The notes below the pieces were generated by a model, which was not told where the DNA came from, searched no databases, and saw only the letters and a list, made by a program, of their open reading frames with translations. The translations under genes were made by a program, and so were the position numbers. Below are positions 42,187 through 52,302 of a stretch of 64,000 bases of DNA, piece by piece. Every line of letters starts with the position of its first letter. Position 1 is the stretch's first letter. Source of the DNA: Hymenobacter gummosus (GTDB lineage: Bacteria; Bacteroidota; Bacteroidia; Cytophagales; Hymenobacteraceae); assembly GCF_003970915.1 (NCBI RefSeq), contig NZ_RXOF01000003.1, positions 248,001-312,000 on the forward strand, read 5' to 3'.

Positions 42187-43989
42187 ATGAAACGTACCTA
42201 TTTCACCGCGCTGGCCCTCGGGGCGGCCCTGTTCACCACGCTGACCGGCTGCGAAGACGCGCTGGATAAAACCAACCTGGGCTCGATGAGCGAGGACCTG
42301 GTTTTCAACGACTCGACCCTGGCTCAGCTCAACGTCGACTTCATCTACGACCAGAACCTGCCGAACTGGGGCGGGCAAACGACCATTGGCCTGGGCAACG
42401 TGAACCCCAGCACCCTGTCGGAGGAAACCAGCGGCGACACCAAGTACTTCGAGGGCACGCTGACCACCAACGACGTGCAGGACTTCGGCACGGCGCTGAA
42501 CGCCAGCAACAACTACGGCAAGATCCGGAACATCAACATGTTCCTGGCCGGCATGCGCAAGGGCAGCGTGGCGCAGCGCTCCAAGAACCGCCTGATGGCG
42601 CAGGCTTACTTCTTCCGGGCCTTCCGCTACTTCGACCTAGTGCGCATCTACGGCGGGGTACCGCTGGTGCTGACGCCGCTGGAGGCCGTGGGCGTGGAGG
42701 CCCGCGAAAAGGCTTACCTGCCGCGCAACACCACCACCGAGACGTTTGCCCAGATTGTGAGCGACCTGGACTCGGCCGCCATGTTCCTACCCGGCAAGTG
42801 GGCCTCCACCAACGACTGGGGCCGCATCACCCGCGGGGCCGCCGCGGCCATGAAGGCCCGCGTGCTGCTCTACCAGGCCAGCCCGCAGTTTAACCTCAGC
42901 GACGACGCCAGCCGGTGGCAGGCGGCCTACGCGGCCAGCGTAGATGCCAAGAACAAGCTCTCGGCCGCCGGCTTCGCCCTGCACGCTTCCTACGACCAGC
43001 TGTGGTTTCAGGAAGTAAACAACCCGGAGGCCGTGTTCCTCACCGGCTTCAACACCGCTACCGGCGACCAGAGCAAGCGCAACAACAGCTACGACAACTC
43101 CACCCGCCCCCGCTACACCGGCACCGGCGGCGGCTCGAACCAGCCCACCTGGGATTTGGTGAAAGCCTACCCCATGCTGGACGGCAAGAAGCCCACCGAA
43201 GCCGGCCGCTACACGTTTAACACCCAGCTGTTCTACAAGAACCGCGACCCGCGCTTCGCCAAGACCATTGCCTACAACGGGGCTACCTGGCCGCTGAACG
43301 GCAACACCTCGTACAAAATCTGGACGTACTTCCAGACCAACGGTACCACCAGCACCGAGCAAACGGCCAGCAACACCGGCTTCTACACCCGCAAGGCCAT
43401 CAATCCCACCGTAGCGGCCGGCGACGCGCAGTTCTCGGGCACCGACTGGATTGAAATCCGCTACGCCGAGGTGCTGCTGAACCTGGCCGAAGCCGCCGCC
43501 GGCGTGAACAACCTCACCGAGGCCTACACCCAGCTGAAGGCCATCCGCCAGCGCGCCGGCATCGAGCCCGGGGCCGACGGCAACTACGGCCTGCAGGTGG
43601 GCATGAACCGCCAGCAGATGTTCGACGCCATCCTCTACGAGCGGCAGATTGAGTTTGCCTTCGAGGGTAAGCGTTTCTGGGACCTGCGCCGCTGGCGCAA
43701 AATCGAAAGCACGCTTAATGGCAAGCGCCGCAAGGGCCTGATCATCAAGCTGACCGCCGCCGCACCCAGCAACTTTGCCACCACCCGCGACGGGGTAGAT
43801 CTGGACCTGGCTTACAACACCTACTTCACCTTCCAGGAAAAAGACCTGGAGCCCTCGCGCTACACCAACGGCATCAACTGGAAGCCGGAGTACTACTTCT
43901 TCCCCATCCCGCAGTCGGCCATCGACAACAACCCGCAGCTCCAGCAGAACAACGGGGTGTGGGGCGGCACGTTCAACCCGCTGCAGTAA
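42187..43989 (+). CDS. susD: SusD/RagB-type glycan-binding lipoprotein
   Basis: The 600-residue surface lipoprotein forms the lid of the SusC transporter. Lipobox LTGC places the lipid anchor at about Cys21. The RagB/SusD fold is shown by RLMAQAYFFRAFRYFDLVRI and GGVPLVLTPLE (TPR part). YERQIEFAFEGKRFWDLRRW is the hallmark of the C-terminal domain, and YYFFPIPQSAIDNNPQLQQN is near the end. It is 15 bp downstream of susC. Confidence 0.96.
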   Translation: MKRTYFTALALGAALFTTLTGCEDALDKTNLGSMSEDLVFNDSTLAQLNVDFIYDQNLPNWGGQTTIGLGNVNPSTLSEETSGDTKYFEGTLTTNDVQDFGTALNASNNYGKIRNINMFLAGMRKGSVAQRSKNRLMAQAYFFRAFRYFDLVRIYGGVPLVLTPLEAVGVEAREKAYLPRNTTTETFAQIVSDLDSAAMFLPGKWASTNDWGRITRGAAAAMKARVLLYQASPQFNLSDDASRWQAAYAASVDAKNKLSAAGFALHASYDQLWFQEVNNPEAVFLTGFNTATGDQSKRNNSYDNSTRPRYTGTGGGSNQPTWDLVKAYPMLDGKKPTEAGRYTFNTQLFYKNRDPRFAKTIAYNGATWPLNGNTSYKIWTYFQTNGTTSTEQTASNTGFYTRKAINPTVAAGDAQFSGTDWIEIRYAEVLLNLAEAAAGVNNLTEAYTQLKAIRQRAGIEPGADGNYGLQVGMNRQQMFDAILYERQIEFAFEGKRFWDLRRWRKIESTLNGKRRKGLIIKLTAAAPSNFATTRDGVDLDLAYNTYFTFQEKDLEPSRYTNGINWKPEYYFFPIPQSAIDNNPQLQQNNGVWGGTFNPLQ

Positions 43990-44043
43990 GCGGGTAGCCG
44001 GCTGGCCCGTTGCCAACCGCCCGCTTACTTCTTCCAACAAAAC

Positions 44044-44092
44044 GCGGCTCCGGCCGGGTGGGCTCAGGAGAGCTGCCCGAGGCCGGAGCCGC
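44044..44092 (+). terminator. strong hairpin after susD
   Basis: GCGGCTCCGGCC pairs with GGCCGGAGCCGC around a 25-nt apical region. Only a short TTT follows, so it may end the susCD transcript or protect its 3' end. Confidence 0.6.
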
Positions 44093-44151
44093 AGCTTTGT
44101 GGGGTAGCCGGAGCCCAGCGCCCGGCCGCTCCCACTAACGACCGACTACCC

Positions 44152-45168
44152 ATGAACACTCTGGTTTGCCGCGAGCCGGGCCAGCTGGCCTACGAGCACC
44201 GCCCCGCCCCCACTGCCGCGCCCGGCCACGCCCTGCTGCGCATCCGCCGCATCGGCATCTGCGGCACCGATCTGCACGCCTACGAGGGCACGCAGCCCTT
44301 CTTCAATTACCCTCGGGTACTGGGCCACGAGCTGGCCGGCGAGCTGGTCGACGCCGGCGGGGCCGAGGGCTTCCGGCCCGGCGAGGCCGTCACGTTTATC
44401 CCCTACTTCAGCTGCGGCCACTGCGTGGCCTGCCGCAACGGCCTGCCCAACTGCTGCACCCAGATCAACGTGTGCGGCGTGCACGTGGACGGGGGCATGA
44501 CCGAGCTGATGGCCGTGCCCGCCAGTACGCTGGTGCACGGGCAGGGCCTGAGCTACGACGAGCTGGCCCTGGTGGAGCCGCTGGCCATCGGGGCCCACGG
44601 GGTGCGGCGCGCGGCGGTGCGGCCGGGCGAGTTTGTGCTGGTGGTGGGCGCCGGGCCCATCGGGCTGGGCGTGATGGAGTTTGCCCGCATTGCCGGCGGC
44701 CGCGTTATTGCCCTCGACCTGAACCAGCAGCGCCTTGATTTCTGCCGGGAGCGGCTGGGCGTGGAGCACGTCATCAACGCCGCTTCGGCCGACGTGGCCG
44801 AGCAGCTACGGCAGATAACCGGCGGCGACATGCCCACGGTGGTCATCGACGCGACGGGCAGCCTGCGGGCCATCAACGGGGCTTTTCCGTACCTGGCCCA
44901 CGGCGGGCGGTTCGTGCTGGTGGGCCTGCAGAAGGGCGACATCAGCTTCGCGCACCCGGAGTTCCACAAGCGCGAGGCCACGCTGATGAGCAGCCGCAAC
45001 GCCACCCGCGAGGACTTCGAGCACGTCATCCGCTCGATGAAAGCCGGGCTGGTGCAGCCGACCACCTACATTACGCACCGCGTGGCCTTTGGCGACGTGC
45101 AGCAGCAGTTTGCCGGCTGGCTCGACCCGGCTACGGGCGTTATCAAGGCCATGGTGGAGCTGAGCTGA
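44152..45168 (+). CDS. zinc-dependent dehydrogenase, LgoD (L-galactonate 5-dehydrogenase)-like
   Basis: The 338-residue medium-chain dehydrogenase has catalytic-zinc residues in GICGTDLHAYEG and GHELAGEL, and structural-zinc cysteines in CGHCVACRNGLPNCC. The NAD fold is VVGAGPIGLGVMEFAR. As I recall E. coli LgoD/YjjN, the match is close in several places: QPFFNYPRVLGHE, FAHPEFHKREATLMSSRNAT, and the VRRAAVRPGE region. L-galactonate or another aldonate is therefore a plausible substrate. In this locus it probably oxidises a sugar acid or polyol released from pectin. Confidence 0.8.
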   Translation: MNTLVCREPGQLAYEHRPAPTAAPGHALLRIRRIGICGTDLHAYEGTQPFFNYPRVLGHELAGELVDAGGAEGFRPGEAVTFIPYFSCGHCVACRNGLPNCCTQINVCGVHVDGGMTELMAVPASTLVHGQGLSYDELALVEPLAIGAHGVRRAAVRPGEFVLVVGAGPIGLGVMEFARIAGGRVIALDLNQQRLDFCRERLGVEHVINAASADVAEQLRQITGGDMPTVVIDATGSLRAINGAFPYLAHGGRFVLVGLQKGDISFAHPEFHKREATLMSSRNATREDFEHVIRSMKAGLVQPTTYITHRVAFGDVQQQFAGWLDPATGVIKAMVELS

Positions 45169-45526
45169 CGGTGCAGGGGCCATTTCCCGCAGAGGTTCGC
45201 TGAGGTTCCGCGGAGGTGCGCAGAGGCGGCTGGTTGTAGGAAGCTTGCATGTGGCCGGCAGTGCGGCCACGGGCCCGGTCCCGGCCACCACGCGGCGGCT
45301 CGGGCTGATTAAAGCTTTTTCATCGGATTGGACGGAATCAGCCCTGGTAGAACGCCCGCTGGCCGGGGCCGCAGGACCGTGCTAACATCCTACAACAACT
45401 TGCCAAACGGCGCCAACGGGTGGGAATCGGGGCGGTTACTTTTGTAAAGGCTCCAACTCCGCCGACGCGGCAAACGCGGCCCGGCGCCGGCGCTTCGCCC
45501 CCAACGCCCCTCCCACCCGCCTGCTC
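45169..45526. promoter_or_regulatory. intergenic region with -7 box for the rhamnosidase gene
   Basis: TACTTTTG at 45437-45444 matches TAnnTTTG exactly and lies 82 bp before the GH78 ATG. The rest of the gap shows nothing I recognise. Confidence 0.45.
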
Positions 45527-48343
45527 ATGCCCCGTTTTCGCCCGCTTGTTGCCGCTTTGCGCCCGCTGCCTTTGCTAGCCGGGGCCCTGCTGGGCGGGCC
45601 GACAACGGCCTGGGCCGGCGCCCCCACAGCCGGCAACCTGCGCTGCGGCTACCGGCTCAGCCCGCTGGGCGTGCAGCAAGCCGCCCCGAACCTGAGCTGG
45701 GAGCTGACGGCCGACCACCGCAACGCCCGCCAGAGCGCCTACCGCGTGCTGGTGGCCGACGACGAGCAGTTGCTGCGCCGCAACGTGGGCAACGTGTGGG
45801 ACTCGCAGAAACAGGCTTCGGCCGCTTCCATCCAAGTGCCCTACGCCGGCCCGGCTTTGCAGGCCACCAAGACCTACTACTGGAAGGTGATGGTGTGGGA
45901 CGAGCGGCAGCAAGCCTCGGCCTGGAGCCCGGCTGCCCGCTGGCAGATGGGTCTGCTCACGGCCGCCGACTGGCGCGGCGCCCAGTGGATTGCCTACGAC
46001 CAGCTGCCCGCCGAGCACGTCACGGTGCTGCCCGTCGACGGCAAAAAGGACATGTACCAGGGCAGCAACGTGCTGCCGCTGCTGCGCAAGGATTTCCGGG
46101 TAGCCAAGAAGCTGCGCCGGGCCACGGCCTACGTGTGCGGGCTGGGGCAGTTTGAGCTGCGCCTGAACGGGCAGAAAGTCGGGGACCATTTCCTCGACCC
46201 GGCCTGGACCAAGTACGACCGGCACGCCCAGTACGTGAGCTTCGACGTGACCGAGCAGCTGCGCAAGGGCGACAACGCGGTGGGCGTCATGCTCGGCAAC
46301 GGCTTTTACTACGTGCCGCCGGTGAAGGGCCGCTACCGCAAGCTCAAAACCGCCTTCGGCTACCCCAAGCTGCTGTGCCGCTTCGTGCTCGACTACACCG
46401 ACGGCACGCAGGAAAACGTGGTTAGCGACGCCTCGTGGCAGACCACGGCCGGCCCGGTAACGTTCAGCAGCATCTACGGCGGCGAGGACTACGACGCGCG
46501 TAAGGAACAGCCCGGCTGGGACGCCCCGCGCTTCCGCCCCGCGCAACCGTGGAAACCCGTGCTGCTGGTGGACGGCCCCGCCCGGCTCGACGCCGAGCAG
46601 GCCGAGCCACTGAAGGTGCACGAGACGTTTCAGCCCAAGCAAATCAGCCAGCCCCAGCCGGGCCGGTTCGTGTACGACTTCGGGCAGAACGCCTCCGGCA
46701 TCGTGGAGCTGCGGGTGCAGGGCCGCGCGGGCGACACCGTGCGCCTGGCGCCGGCCGAGCTGCTGGGCCCGGATAAGCTGGTGAGCCAGAAAAACAGCGG
46801 CCGGCCCTACTACTTCACCTACGTGCTGCGCGGCGCGGGCGTGGAAACCTGGCGCCCGCGCTTCAGCTACTACGGCTTCCGCTACGTGCAGCTCGACGGC
46901 GGCGTGCCCGCGGGGGAAGCCAATGCAAAAAGCCGCCCGACGGTGCTGGGCCTCACCATGCTGCACACCCGCAACGCGGCGCCGCCGGTGGGCACGTTCA
47001 GCTCGTCGAGCCCGCTGCTGAACCAGACCAACACGCTTATCGACTGGGCCGTGAAGAGCAACATGGCCAGCGTATTTACCGACTGCCCCCACCGCGAAAA
47101 GCTGGGCTGGCAGGAGCAGAATCACCTGATGGGGGCCTCCATCCGCTACGGCTACGACATTGCCGCCCTCTGCCGCAAGGTTATTCGGGATTTGCAGGTG
47201 TCGCAGCTGGAGAATGGGCTCATCCCGGAAATTGCGCCCGAGTTCGTGAAGTTCGAGTGGGGCGGCGACATGTTCCGCGACTCGCCCGAGTGGGGCAGCA
47301 GCGCCATCCTGCTGCCCTGGTACGCCTACCAGTGGTACGGCGACCGGCAGGCGCTGGTGGAAAGCTACCCCATGATGCAGCGCTACGCGGCCTACCTCGC
47401 CACCAAAGCCAACGGCCACATCCTCACCCAAGGCCTCGGCGACTGGTACGACCTCGGCCCCAAGCCACCCGGCGTCTCCCAGCTCACGCCCATGGGCGTG
47501 ACGGGCACCGCCATCTACTACTACGACCTGGTTACGCTCAGCGACATTGCCCGCCTGCTCGGCAAGGCCGACGACGCCGCGAAATACGCCCAGTTGGCCG
47601 CCGAGGTGCGCACCGCTTTCAACGCGAAGTTCTTCAACCCCACCACCAAGCAGTACGCCAGCGGCAGCCAGGCCGCCAACGCCGTGGCCGTGTACATGGG
47701 CCTGGTGGAACCGCAGCATAAGGCAGCCGTCATCGACAACCTGGTGCAGGACATCCGCCAGCGCAACAACGCGCTGACGGCCGGTGACATCGGCTACCGC
47801 TACGTGCTGCGGGTGCTCGAAGACGCGGGCCGCTCCGACGTCATCTACGCCATGAACAGCCGCGCCGACGTGCCCGGCTACGGCTACCAGCTGGCCCAGG
47901 GGGCCACCGCCCTCACCGAAAGCTGGGCCGCCCTGCCCACGGTATCGAACAACCACCTGATGCTGGGCCACCTGCAGGAATGGCTGTACGGCGGCCTGGC
48001 CGGCATCCGCCCCGCCGCCGGCTCGGTGGCTTTCAACCAGATTGACATCCGGCCCGAGCCGGTGGGCGACGTGACCTCGGCCCGGGCCACGCACCTGTCG
48101 CCCTACGGCCCAATTGGCAGCGAGTGGCAGAAGACGGCCGCCGGCTTTGAGCTGACGGCTACCATCCCGGTAGGCACCACGGCCACGGTGTACCTGCCGG
48201 CTTCCTCAGCCGCCACCATCACCGAATCGGGCCAGCCGCTAAGCCAGCACCCGGAGCTACGGCTGCTGGGCGTGGAGGGTGGCCGGGCGCGCATTGCGGT
48301 GGGCTCGGGCACTTACCGCTTCGCGGCCCAACCTCTGGAATAG
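45527..48343 (+). CDS. alpha-L-rhamnosidase, GH78
   Basis: The 938-residue secreted enzyme removes alpha-linked L-rhamnose. A signal-like start is followed by beta-sandwich domains (ATAYVCGLGQFELRLNGQKV is the carbohydrate-binding-like module; FVYDFGQNASGIVELRVQG the next). The (alpha/alpha)6 catalytic barrel begins near residue 490. TDCPHREKLGWQEQNHLMG holds the general-acid Glu of GH78. The C-terminal beta domain follows WAALPTVSNNHLMLGHLQEW. Length and order match the family. It points to rhamnogalacturonan as the locus substrate. Confidence 0.94.
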   Translation: MPRFRPLVAALRPLPLLAGALLGGPTTAWAGAPTAGNLRCGYRLSPLGVQQAAPNLSWELTADHRNARQSAYRVLVADDEQLLRRNVGNVWDSQKQASAASIQVPYAGPALQATKTYYWKVMVWDERQQASAWSPAARWQMGLLTAADWRGAQWIAYDQLPAEHVTVLPVDGKKDMYQGSNVLPLLRKDFRVAKKLRRATAYVCGLGQFELRLNGQKVGDHFLDPAWTKYDRHAQYVSFDVTEQLRKGDNAVGVMLGNGFYYVPPVKGRYRKLKTAFGYPKLLCRFVLDYTDGTQENVVSDASWQTTAGPVTFSSIYGGEDYDARKEQPGWDAPRFRPAQPWKPVLLVDGPARLDAEQAEPLKVHETFQPKQISQPQPGRFVYDFGQNASGIVELRVQGRAGDTVRLAPAELLGPDKLVSQKNSGRPYYFTYVLRGAGVETWRPRFSYYGFRYVQLDGGVPAGEANAKSRPTVLGLTMLHTRNAAPPVGTFSSSSPLLNQTNTLIDWAVKSNMASVFTDCPHREKLGWQEQNHLMGASIRYGYDIAALCRKVIRDLQVSQLENGLIPEIAPEFVKFEWGGDMFRDSPEWGSSAILLPWYAYQWYGDRQALVESYPMMQRYAAYLATKANGHILTQGLGDWYDLGPKPPGVSQLTPMGVTGTAIYYYDLVTLSDIARLLGKADDAAKYAQLAAEVRTAFNAKFFNPTTKQYASGSQAANAVAVYMGLVEPQHKAAVIDNLVQDIRQRNNALTAGDIGYRYVLRVLEDAGRSDVIYAMNSRADVPGYGYQLAQGATALTESWAALPTVSNNHLMLGHLQEWLYGGLAGIRPAAGSVAFNQIDIRPEPVGDVTSARATHLSPYGPIGSEWQKTAAGFELTATIPVGTTATVYLPASSAATITESGQPLSQHPELRLLGVEGGRARIAVGSGTYRFAAQPLE

Positions 48344-48345
48344 AA

Positions 48346-48437
48346 CGTCATGCTGAGCTTGTCGAAGCATCTCTACCGCTTCGTTGAGTTTACTATCTGA
48401 CAAAGCGGTAGAGATGCTTCGACAAGCTCAGCATGAC
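48346..48437. repeat. inverted REP pair
   Basis: GTCATGCTGAGCTTGTCGAA... and its exact inverse face each other over GAGTTTACTATCTGAC. The same family flanks the membrane-protein gene at 7772. It fills the gap between the GH78 gene and the next hydrolase. Confidence 0.85.
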
Positions 48438-48465
48438 GCCCTTCATTACTTTTTCTGACGTCCGC

Positions 48466-49617
48466 ATGAAACTCAAACTCGCCAGTCTGCTACTGCTGGG
48501 CCTGCTCGGCCAGCAGGCCCACGCCCAATCGGCCAAGCGCCGGGAGGTATCGGCCCAGGTGATGCAGCGGGTGTACGAGGAGGTGAAGACGCCCCACAAG
48601 TACGGCCTGGTGCTCGTCACCGACGACAACAAGAAGAAGATGGACTGCCCCAGCGTGTTCCGTAAGGGCAAGCAGTGGTACATGACCTACATCATCTACG
48701 ACGGCCGGGGCTACGAAACCTGGCTGGCGCAGAGCAAGGACCTGCTGCACTGGGAAACCAAGGGCAAGCTCATGGCCTTCACCGACACCACCGACTGGGA
48801 CACCAACCAGAAGGCCGGCTACGTGGCCCTGCAGGACTACAAGTGGGGCGGCTCCTACGCGTGGCAGCCCTACCAGGGCCGGTACTGGATGTCGTACTTC
48901 GGCGGCAAGTCGCGGGGCTACGAGAAGGGCCTGCTCTCCATCGGTATTGCCTCCACTGACAAAGACCCCAGTACGGTGCACCCCTGGCAGCGCCTGCCCC
49001 AGCCCGTGCTCCGCCCCGACGACAAGGACGTGCGCTGGTGGGAAAACCACACCATCTACAAAAGCTCCGTCATCTGGGATAAAAGCAAGCTTACCGGGCA
49101 CCCCTTCGTGATGTACTACAACGCCAACGGCGACTCCGTGGATGCCAAGCGCGGGGCCGAGCGCATCGGCATGGCCGTGTCGGACGACATGGTGCACTGG
49201 TCGCGCTACTTGCGCAATCCGGTGCTGAACCACCACAAGGGCATCACCGGCGACGCCTACCTGCAGAAGGTCGACGGCATCGACAAGGACCTGTGGGTGA
49301 TGTTCTACTTCGGCGCCTTCTACCCCGGCATCAAGGGCGCGGTGAACCGCTTCGCCTGCTCCTACGACCTGGTGAACTGGACCGACTGGACCGGGCAGAA
49401 CCTCATCGAGCCCTCCGAGTCCTACGATGAGCTGTTTGCCCACAAGTCCTTCGTGGTGAAGCACAAGGGCGTGGTGTACCACTACTACTGCGCCGTGAAC
49501 AAGCCCGACCAGCGCGGCATTGCCGTGGCCACGTCGAAGGATTTGGGCAAGAGCAAGGTGTCGTTCATCGCGCCGCCGGAAAAGAAGAAAAAGGAAGCCA
49601 AGGCATCCACGAACTAG
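48466..49617 (+). CDS. five-bladed-propeller glycoside hydrolase (GH43-like clan)
   Basis: The 383-residue secreted protein has a signal peptide (MKLKLASLLLLGLLGQQAHA). A five-bladed beta-propeller with repeated blade motifs follows: MDCPSVFRKGKQWYMTYIIY, WLAQSKDLLHWETKGKL, MAVSDDMVHWSRYLRNPVL and CSYDLVNWTDWTGQNL. The W-x-x-Y/xSxDLxHW repeats are shared by GH43, GH32, GH62 and relatives. The Asp in MDCPSVF and a Glu in AERIG or PSESYDE are possible catalytic acids. The exact family and substrate are not clear; arabinan or galactan side chains of pectin are likely. The start at 48466 gives the signal peptide. Confidence 0.75.
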   Translation: MKLKLASLLLLGLLGQQAHAQSAKRREVSAQVMQRVYEEVKTPHKYGLVLVTDDNKKKMDCPSVFRKGKQWYMTYIIYDGRGYETWLAQSKDLLHWETKGKLMAFTDTTDWDTNQKAGYVALQDYKWGGSYAWQPYQGRYWMSYFGGKSRGYEKGLLSIGIASTDKDPSTVHPWQRLPQPVLRPDDKDVRWWENHTIYKSSVIWDKSKLTGHPFVMYYNANGDSVDAKRGAERIGMAVSDDMVHWSRYLRNPVLNHHKGITGDAYLQKVDGIDKDLWVMFYFGAFYPGIKGAVNRFACSYDLVNWTDWTGQNLIEPSESYDELFAHKSFVVKHKGVVYHYYCAVNKPDQRGIAVATSKDLGKSKVSFIAPPEKKKKEAKASTN

Positions 49618-49620
49618 AAA

Positions 49621-49768
49621 ACTAAGGCTAGTTCCCCGCCTCAGCTGAGGAGGGGCCAGGGGTGGTTGGCCCGCTAGCAGAACGACAGCTAGCTCTTACC
49701 CTTTTTTAGCTCTAGTCTTTCAACCACCCCTAGCCCCTCCTTATCCAAGGAGGGGAACTAGCCCTAAA
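49621..49768. repeat. inverted REP-type element
   Basis: GGCTAGTTCCCCGCCTCAGC and its inverse frame a CTAGC-rich middle. It belongs to the same family as 35086-35217 and fills the gap before the GH2 gene. Confidence 0.8.
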
Positions 49769-49804
49769 TCTAGCAATAGCATCAGTCCTGCCAACCCACC
49801 CGCC

Positions 49805-52294
49805 ATGCGCCAGCTTCTCCCCTTTCTGCTGCTCCTGCTGCTCAGCCTCGCCCGCCCCGCGGCGGCGGCCCAGCCACCGGGGCGCGGGGTGGAGAACTTC
49901 AACAAGGGCTGGAAATTCTACCTCGGCGACGAGGCCCAGGCCAAGGAAGCTGGTTTTAATGACGCCGGCTGGCGGCCGCTCACGCTGCCCCACGACTGGA
50001 GCATCGAGGGCCGGTTCGACGAGAAAAATCCCGCCAAGCCCGAGGGCGGCGGGCTGCCGACGGGCATTGGCTGGTACCGCAAGACGTTCACCGCCAAGGC
50101 CACCAAAAACCAGCGCGTCTACATCGAGTTTGACGGGGTGTACCAGCAGAGCGAGGTGTGGCTGAACGGGCAGCTGCTCGGCCGGCGGCCCAACGGCTAC
50201 ATTTCCTTCCGCTACGAGCTGACCCGGCACCTGCGCCCCAACGGGCAGCCCAACGTGCTGGCCGTGCGCGTCGACAACTCGGCCCAGCCCAACTCACGCT
50301 GGTACTCCGGTTCGGGCATCTACCGCAACGTACGGCTGGTAACGACTTCGGCCATTGCCGTGGACCACTGGGGCACTTTCGTCAGCACCATGCGGCTAGC
50401 GCCAGTAACCAAGGAATTGTCGCCCATCGGCATCGACATTCAAGTAAGCAACGCTTTCGACCGCTCGATACTTGGGAACATCGAAACCGTTATTCTGGAC
50501 GCGCAAGGGCGAAAAGTGGCGCGGGACTTGAAGAGAGAAGTCAGTCTGTCCAGTGGCAACGCTAACTCATTCGGCCAGTTGCTTTACGTCAAGCAGCCGC
50601 AGCTGTGGTCGGTGCAGCGGCCGTATTTGTACCGGGCCCAAACCCGCATTATCGTCGGCGGCAAGGTTTGGGATGAGTACGAAACCACGTTCGGCATCCG
50701 CACCTTCGCCTTCGATGCGCAGACGGGCTTTTCGCTGAACGGGCAGCCCCTGAAGATTCTGGGCGTAAACCAGCACCACGATTTGGGGGCCTTGGGCGCG
50801 GCCTTCAACCTGCGGGCGGCCGAGCGGCAGCTGCAGTTGCTGCAGCAGATGGGTTGCAACGCCATCCGCATGTCGCACAACCCGCCCGCCCCGGAGCTGC
50901 TGGACCTGTGTGACCGGATGGGCTTCCTCGTCATGGACGAGGCCTTCGACATGTGGCAGAAGAAAAAGAACGGCAAGGACTACCACCAGGACTTTAAAGC
51001 CTGGCACCGCCGCGACCTGCAGGACATGGTGCGGCGCGACCGGAACCACCCCAGCATCATCGTCTGGAGCATCGGCAACGAAATCCGGGAGCAGTTCGAC
51101 AGCACCGGCGTGCGGCTGACCAAAGAGCTGGTAGCCACCGTGAAGCAGCTGGACTCCACCCGGCCCGTGACTTCGGCGCTGACCGAGCAGGAGCCGGAGA
51201 AGAACTTCATCAGCCAGGCCGGCGTGCTCGACATCCTGAGCTTCAACTACAAGCACGAGGGCTACCCCAAGCTGCCCCAGAGCTTCCCCGGCAAACCCTT
51301 CCTGGCCACCGAAATTGCCGCGGCCTTCGAGACGCGCGGCCACTACGACTTGCCCTCCGACAGCGTGCGGGTGTGGCCCCTGGATGGCAAAACCAAGCTC
51401 ACCACCGGCAACGCGGACTTCACCGCGTCGTCGTACGACAACGCCCGGCCCTACTGGGGCTCGACGCACGAGCCGGCCTGGCTGGCCGTCAAGCGCAGCC
51501 CGTTCATCGCCGGCACCTTCGTGTGGTCGGGCTTCGACTACCTCGGCGAGCCGCTGCCCTACCCCTGGCCGGCCCGCAGCTCCTATTTCGGCCTGATCGA
51601 CCTGGCCGGCTTCCCGAAGGACGCCTACTACCTCTACCAGAGCGAGTGGACCGACAAGCCCGTGCTGCACCTGCTGCCGCACTGGAACTGGCGCGCGGGC
51701 CAGACCGTGGACGTGTGGGCCTACTACAGCCAGGCCGACGAAGTGGAGTTGCTGCTCAACGGCAAGTCGCTGGGCACGAAAAAGAAAAGCGCCGACCAGC
51801 TGCACGTGATGTGGCGGGTGCCCTACGCGCCCGGTACCCTGCAGGCCGTGTCGCGCAAAGCCGGCAAAACCGTGCTGACGCGCACCATCAAAACCGCCGG
51901 GGCACCCGCCCGCATCGAGCTGACGGCCGACCGCAGCGCCCTGCGCGCCGACGGCCTGGACCTCTCCTTCGTGACCGTGCGCGTGCTCGACGCCCAGGGC
52001 AACCTGGTGCCCGACGCGGCTAACCAAGTGAAGTTCGACCTCAGCGGCCCGGCCAGCATTGCCGGCGTCGACAACGGTTACCAGGCCAGCCTGGAGCCCT
52101 TCAAGGCCACGGAGCGCAAAGCCTACAACGGCCAGTGCCTGGCCATCGTGCAGACCTCGGAGCAGGCCGGTACCATCACGCTGAAGGCCTCGGCCGACGG
52201 TTTGCAGCCGGCCACCATCACCCTGAAAAGCGGCGCCAGCAGCTCCGCTTCCACCAAGAATAACCCGGCCACCTCGGTAGCTACGGGCAACTAA
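49805..52294 (+). CDS. glycoside hydrolase family 2 (beta-galactosidase-like, with DUF4982-type C-terminus)
   Basis: The 829-residue secreted enzyme has a signal peptide (MRQLLPFLLLLLLSLARPAA, then AAQ). A jelly-roll N-domain includes GWRPLTLPHDWSIEGRF. An Ig-like domain and a TIM barrel follow. The acid/base Glu is in IIVWSIGNEIREQFD, and the nucleophile Glu is probably in FLATEIAAAFETRG. FVWSGFDYLGEP is the usual late barrel motif. The C-terminal part (DEVELLLNGKSLGTKKK) resembles DUF4982 followed by Ig-like domains. Substrate is probably a beta-galactoside or beta-glucuronide side chain of pectin. It is followed 8 bp later by a second GH2 gene. Confidence 0.9.
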   Translation: MRQLLPFLLLLLLSLARPAAAAQPPGRGVENFNKGWKFYLGDEAQAKEAGFNDAGWRPLTLPHDWSIEGRFDEKNPAKPEGGGLPTGIGWYRKTFTAKATKNQRVYIEFDGVYQQSEVWLNGQLLGRRPNGYISFRYELTRHLRPNGQPNVLAVRVDNSAQPNSRWYSGSGIYRNVRLVTTSAIAVDHWGTFVSTMRLAPVTKELSPIGIDIQVSNAFDRSILGNIETVILDAQGRKVARDLKREVSLSSGNANSFGQLLYVKQPQLWSVQRPYLYRAQTRIIVGGKVWDEYETTFGIRTFAFDAQTGFSLNGQPLKILGVNQHHDLGALGAAFNLRAAERQLQLLQQMGCNAIRMSHNPPAPELLDLCDRMGFLVMDEAFDMWQKKKNGKDYHQDFKAWHRRDLQDMVRRDRNHPSIIVWSIGNEIREQFDSTGVRLTKELVATVKQLDSTRPVTSALTEQEPEKNFISQAGVLDILSFNYKHEGYPKLPQSFPGKPFLATEIAAAFETRGHYDLPSDSVRVWPLDGKTKLTTGNADFTASSYDNARPYWGSTHEPAWLAVKRSPFIAGTFVWSGFDYLGEPLPYPWPARSSYFGLIDLAGFPKDAYYLYQSEWTDKPVLHLLPHWNWRAGQTVDVWAYYSQADEVELLLNGKSLGTKKKSADQLHVMWRVPYAPGTLQAVSRKAGKTVLTRTIKTAGAPARIELTADRSALRADGLDLSFVTVRVLDAQGNLVPDAANQVKFDLSGPASIAGVDNGYQASLEPFKATERKAYNGQCLAIVQTSEQAGTITLKASADGLQPATITLKSGASSSASTKNNPATSVATGN

Positions 52295-52302
52295 GTACCA
52301 GC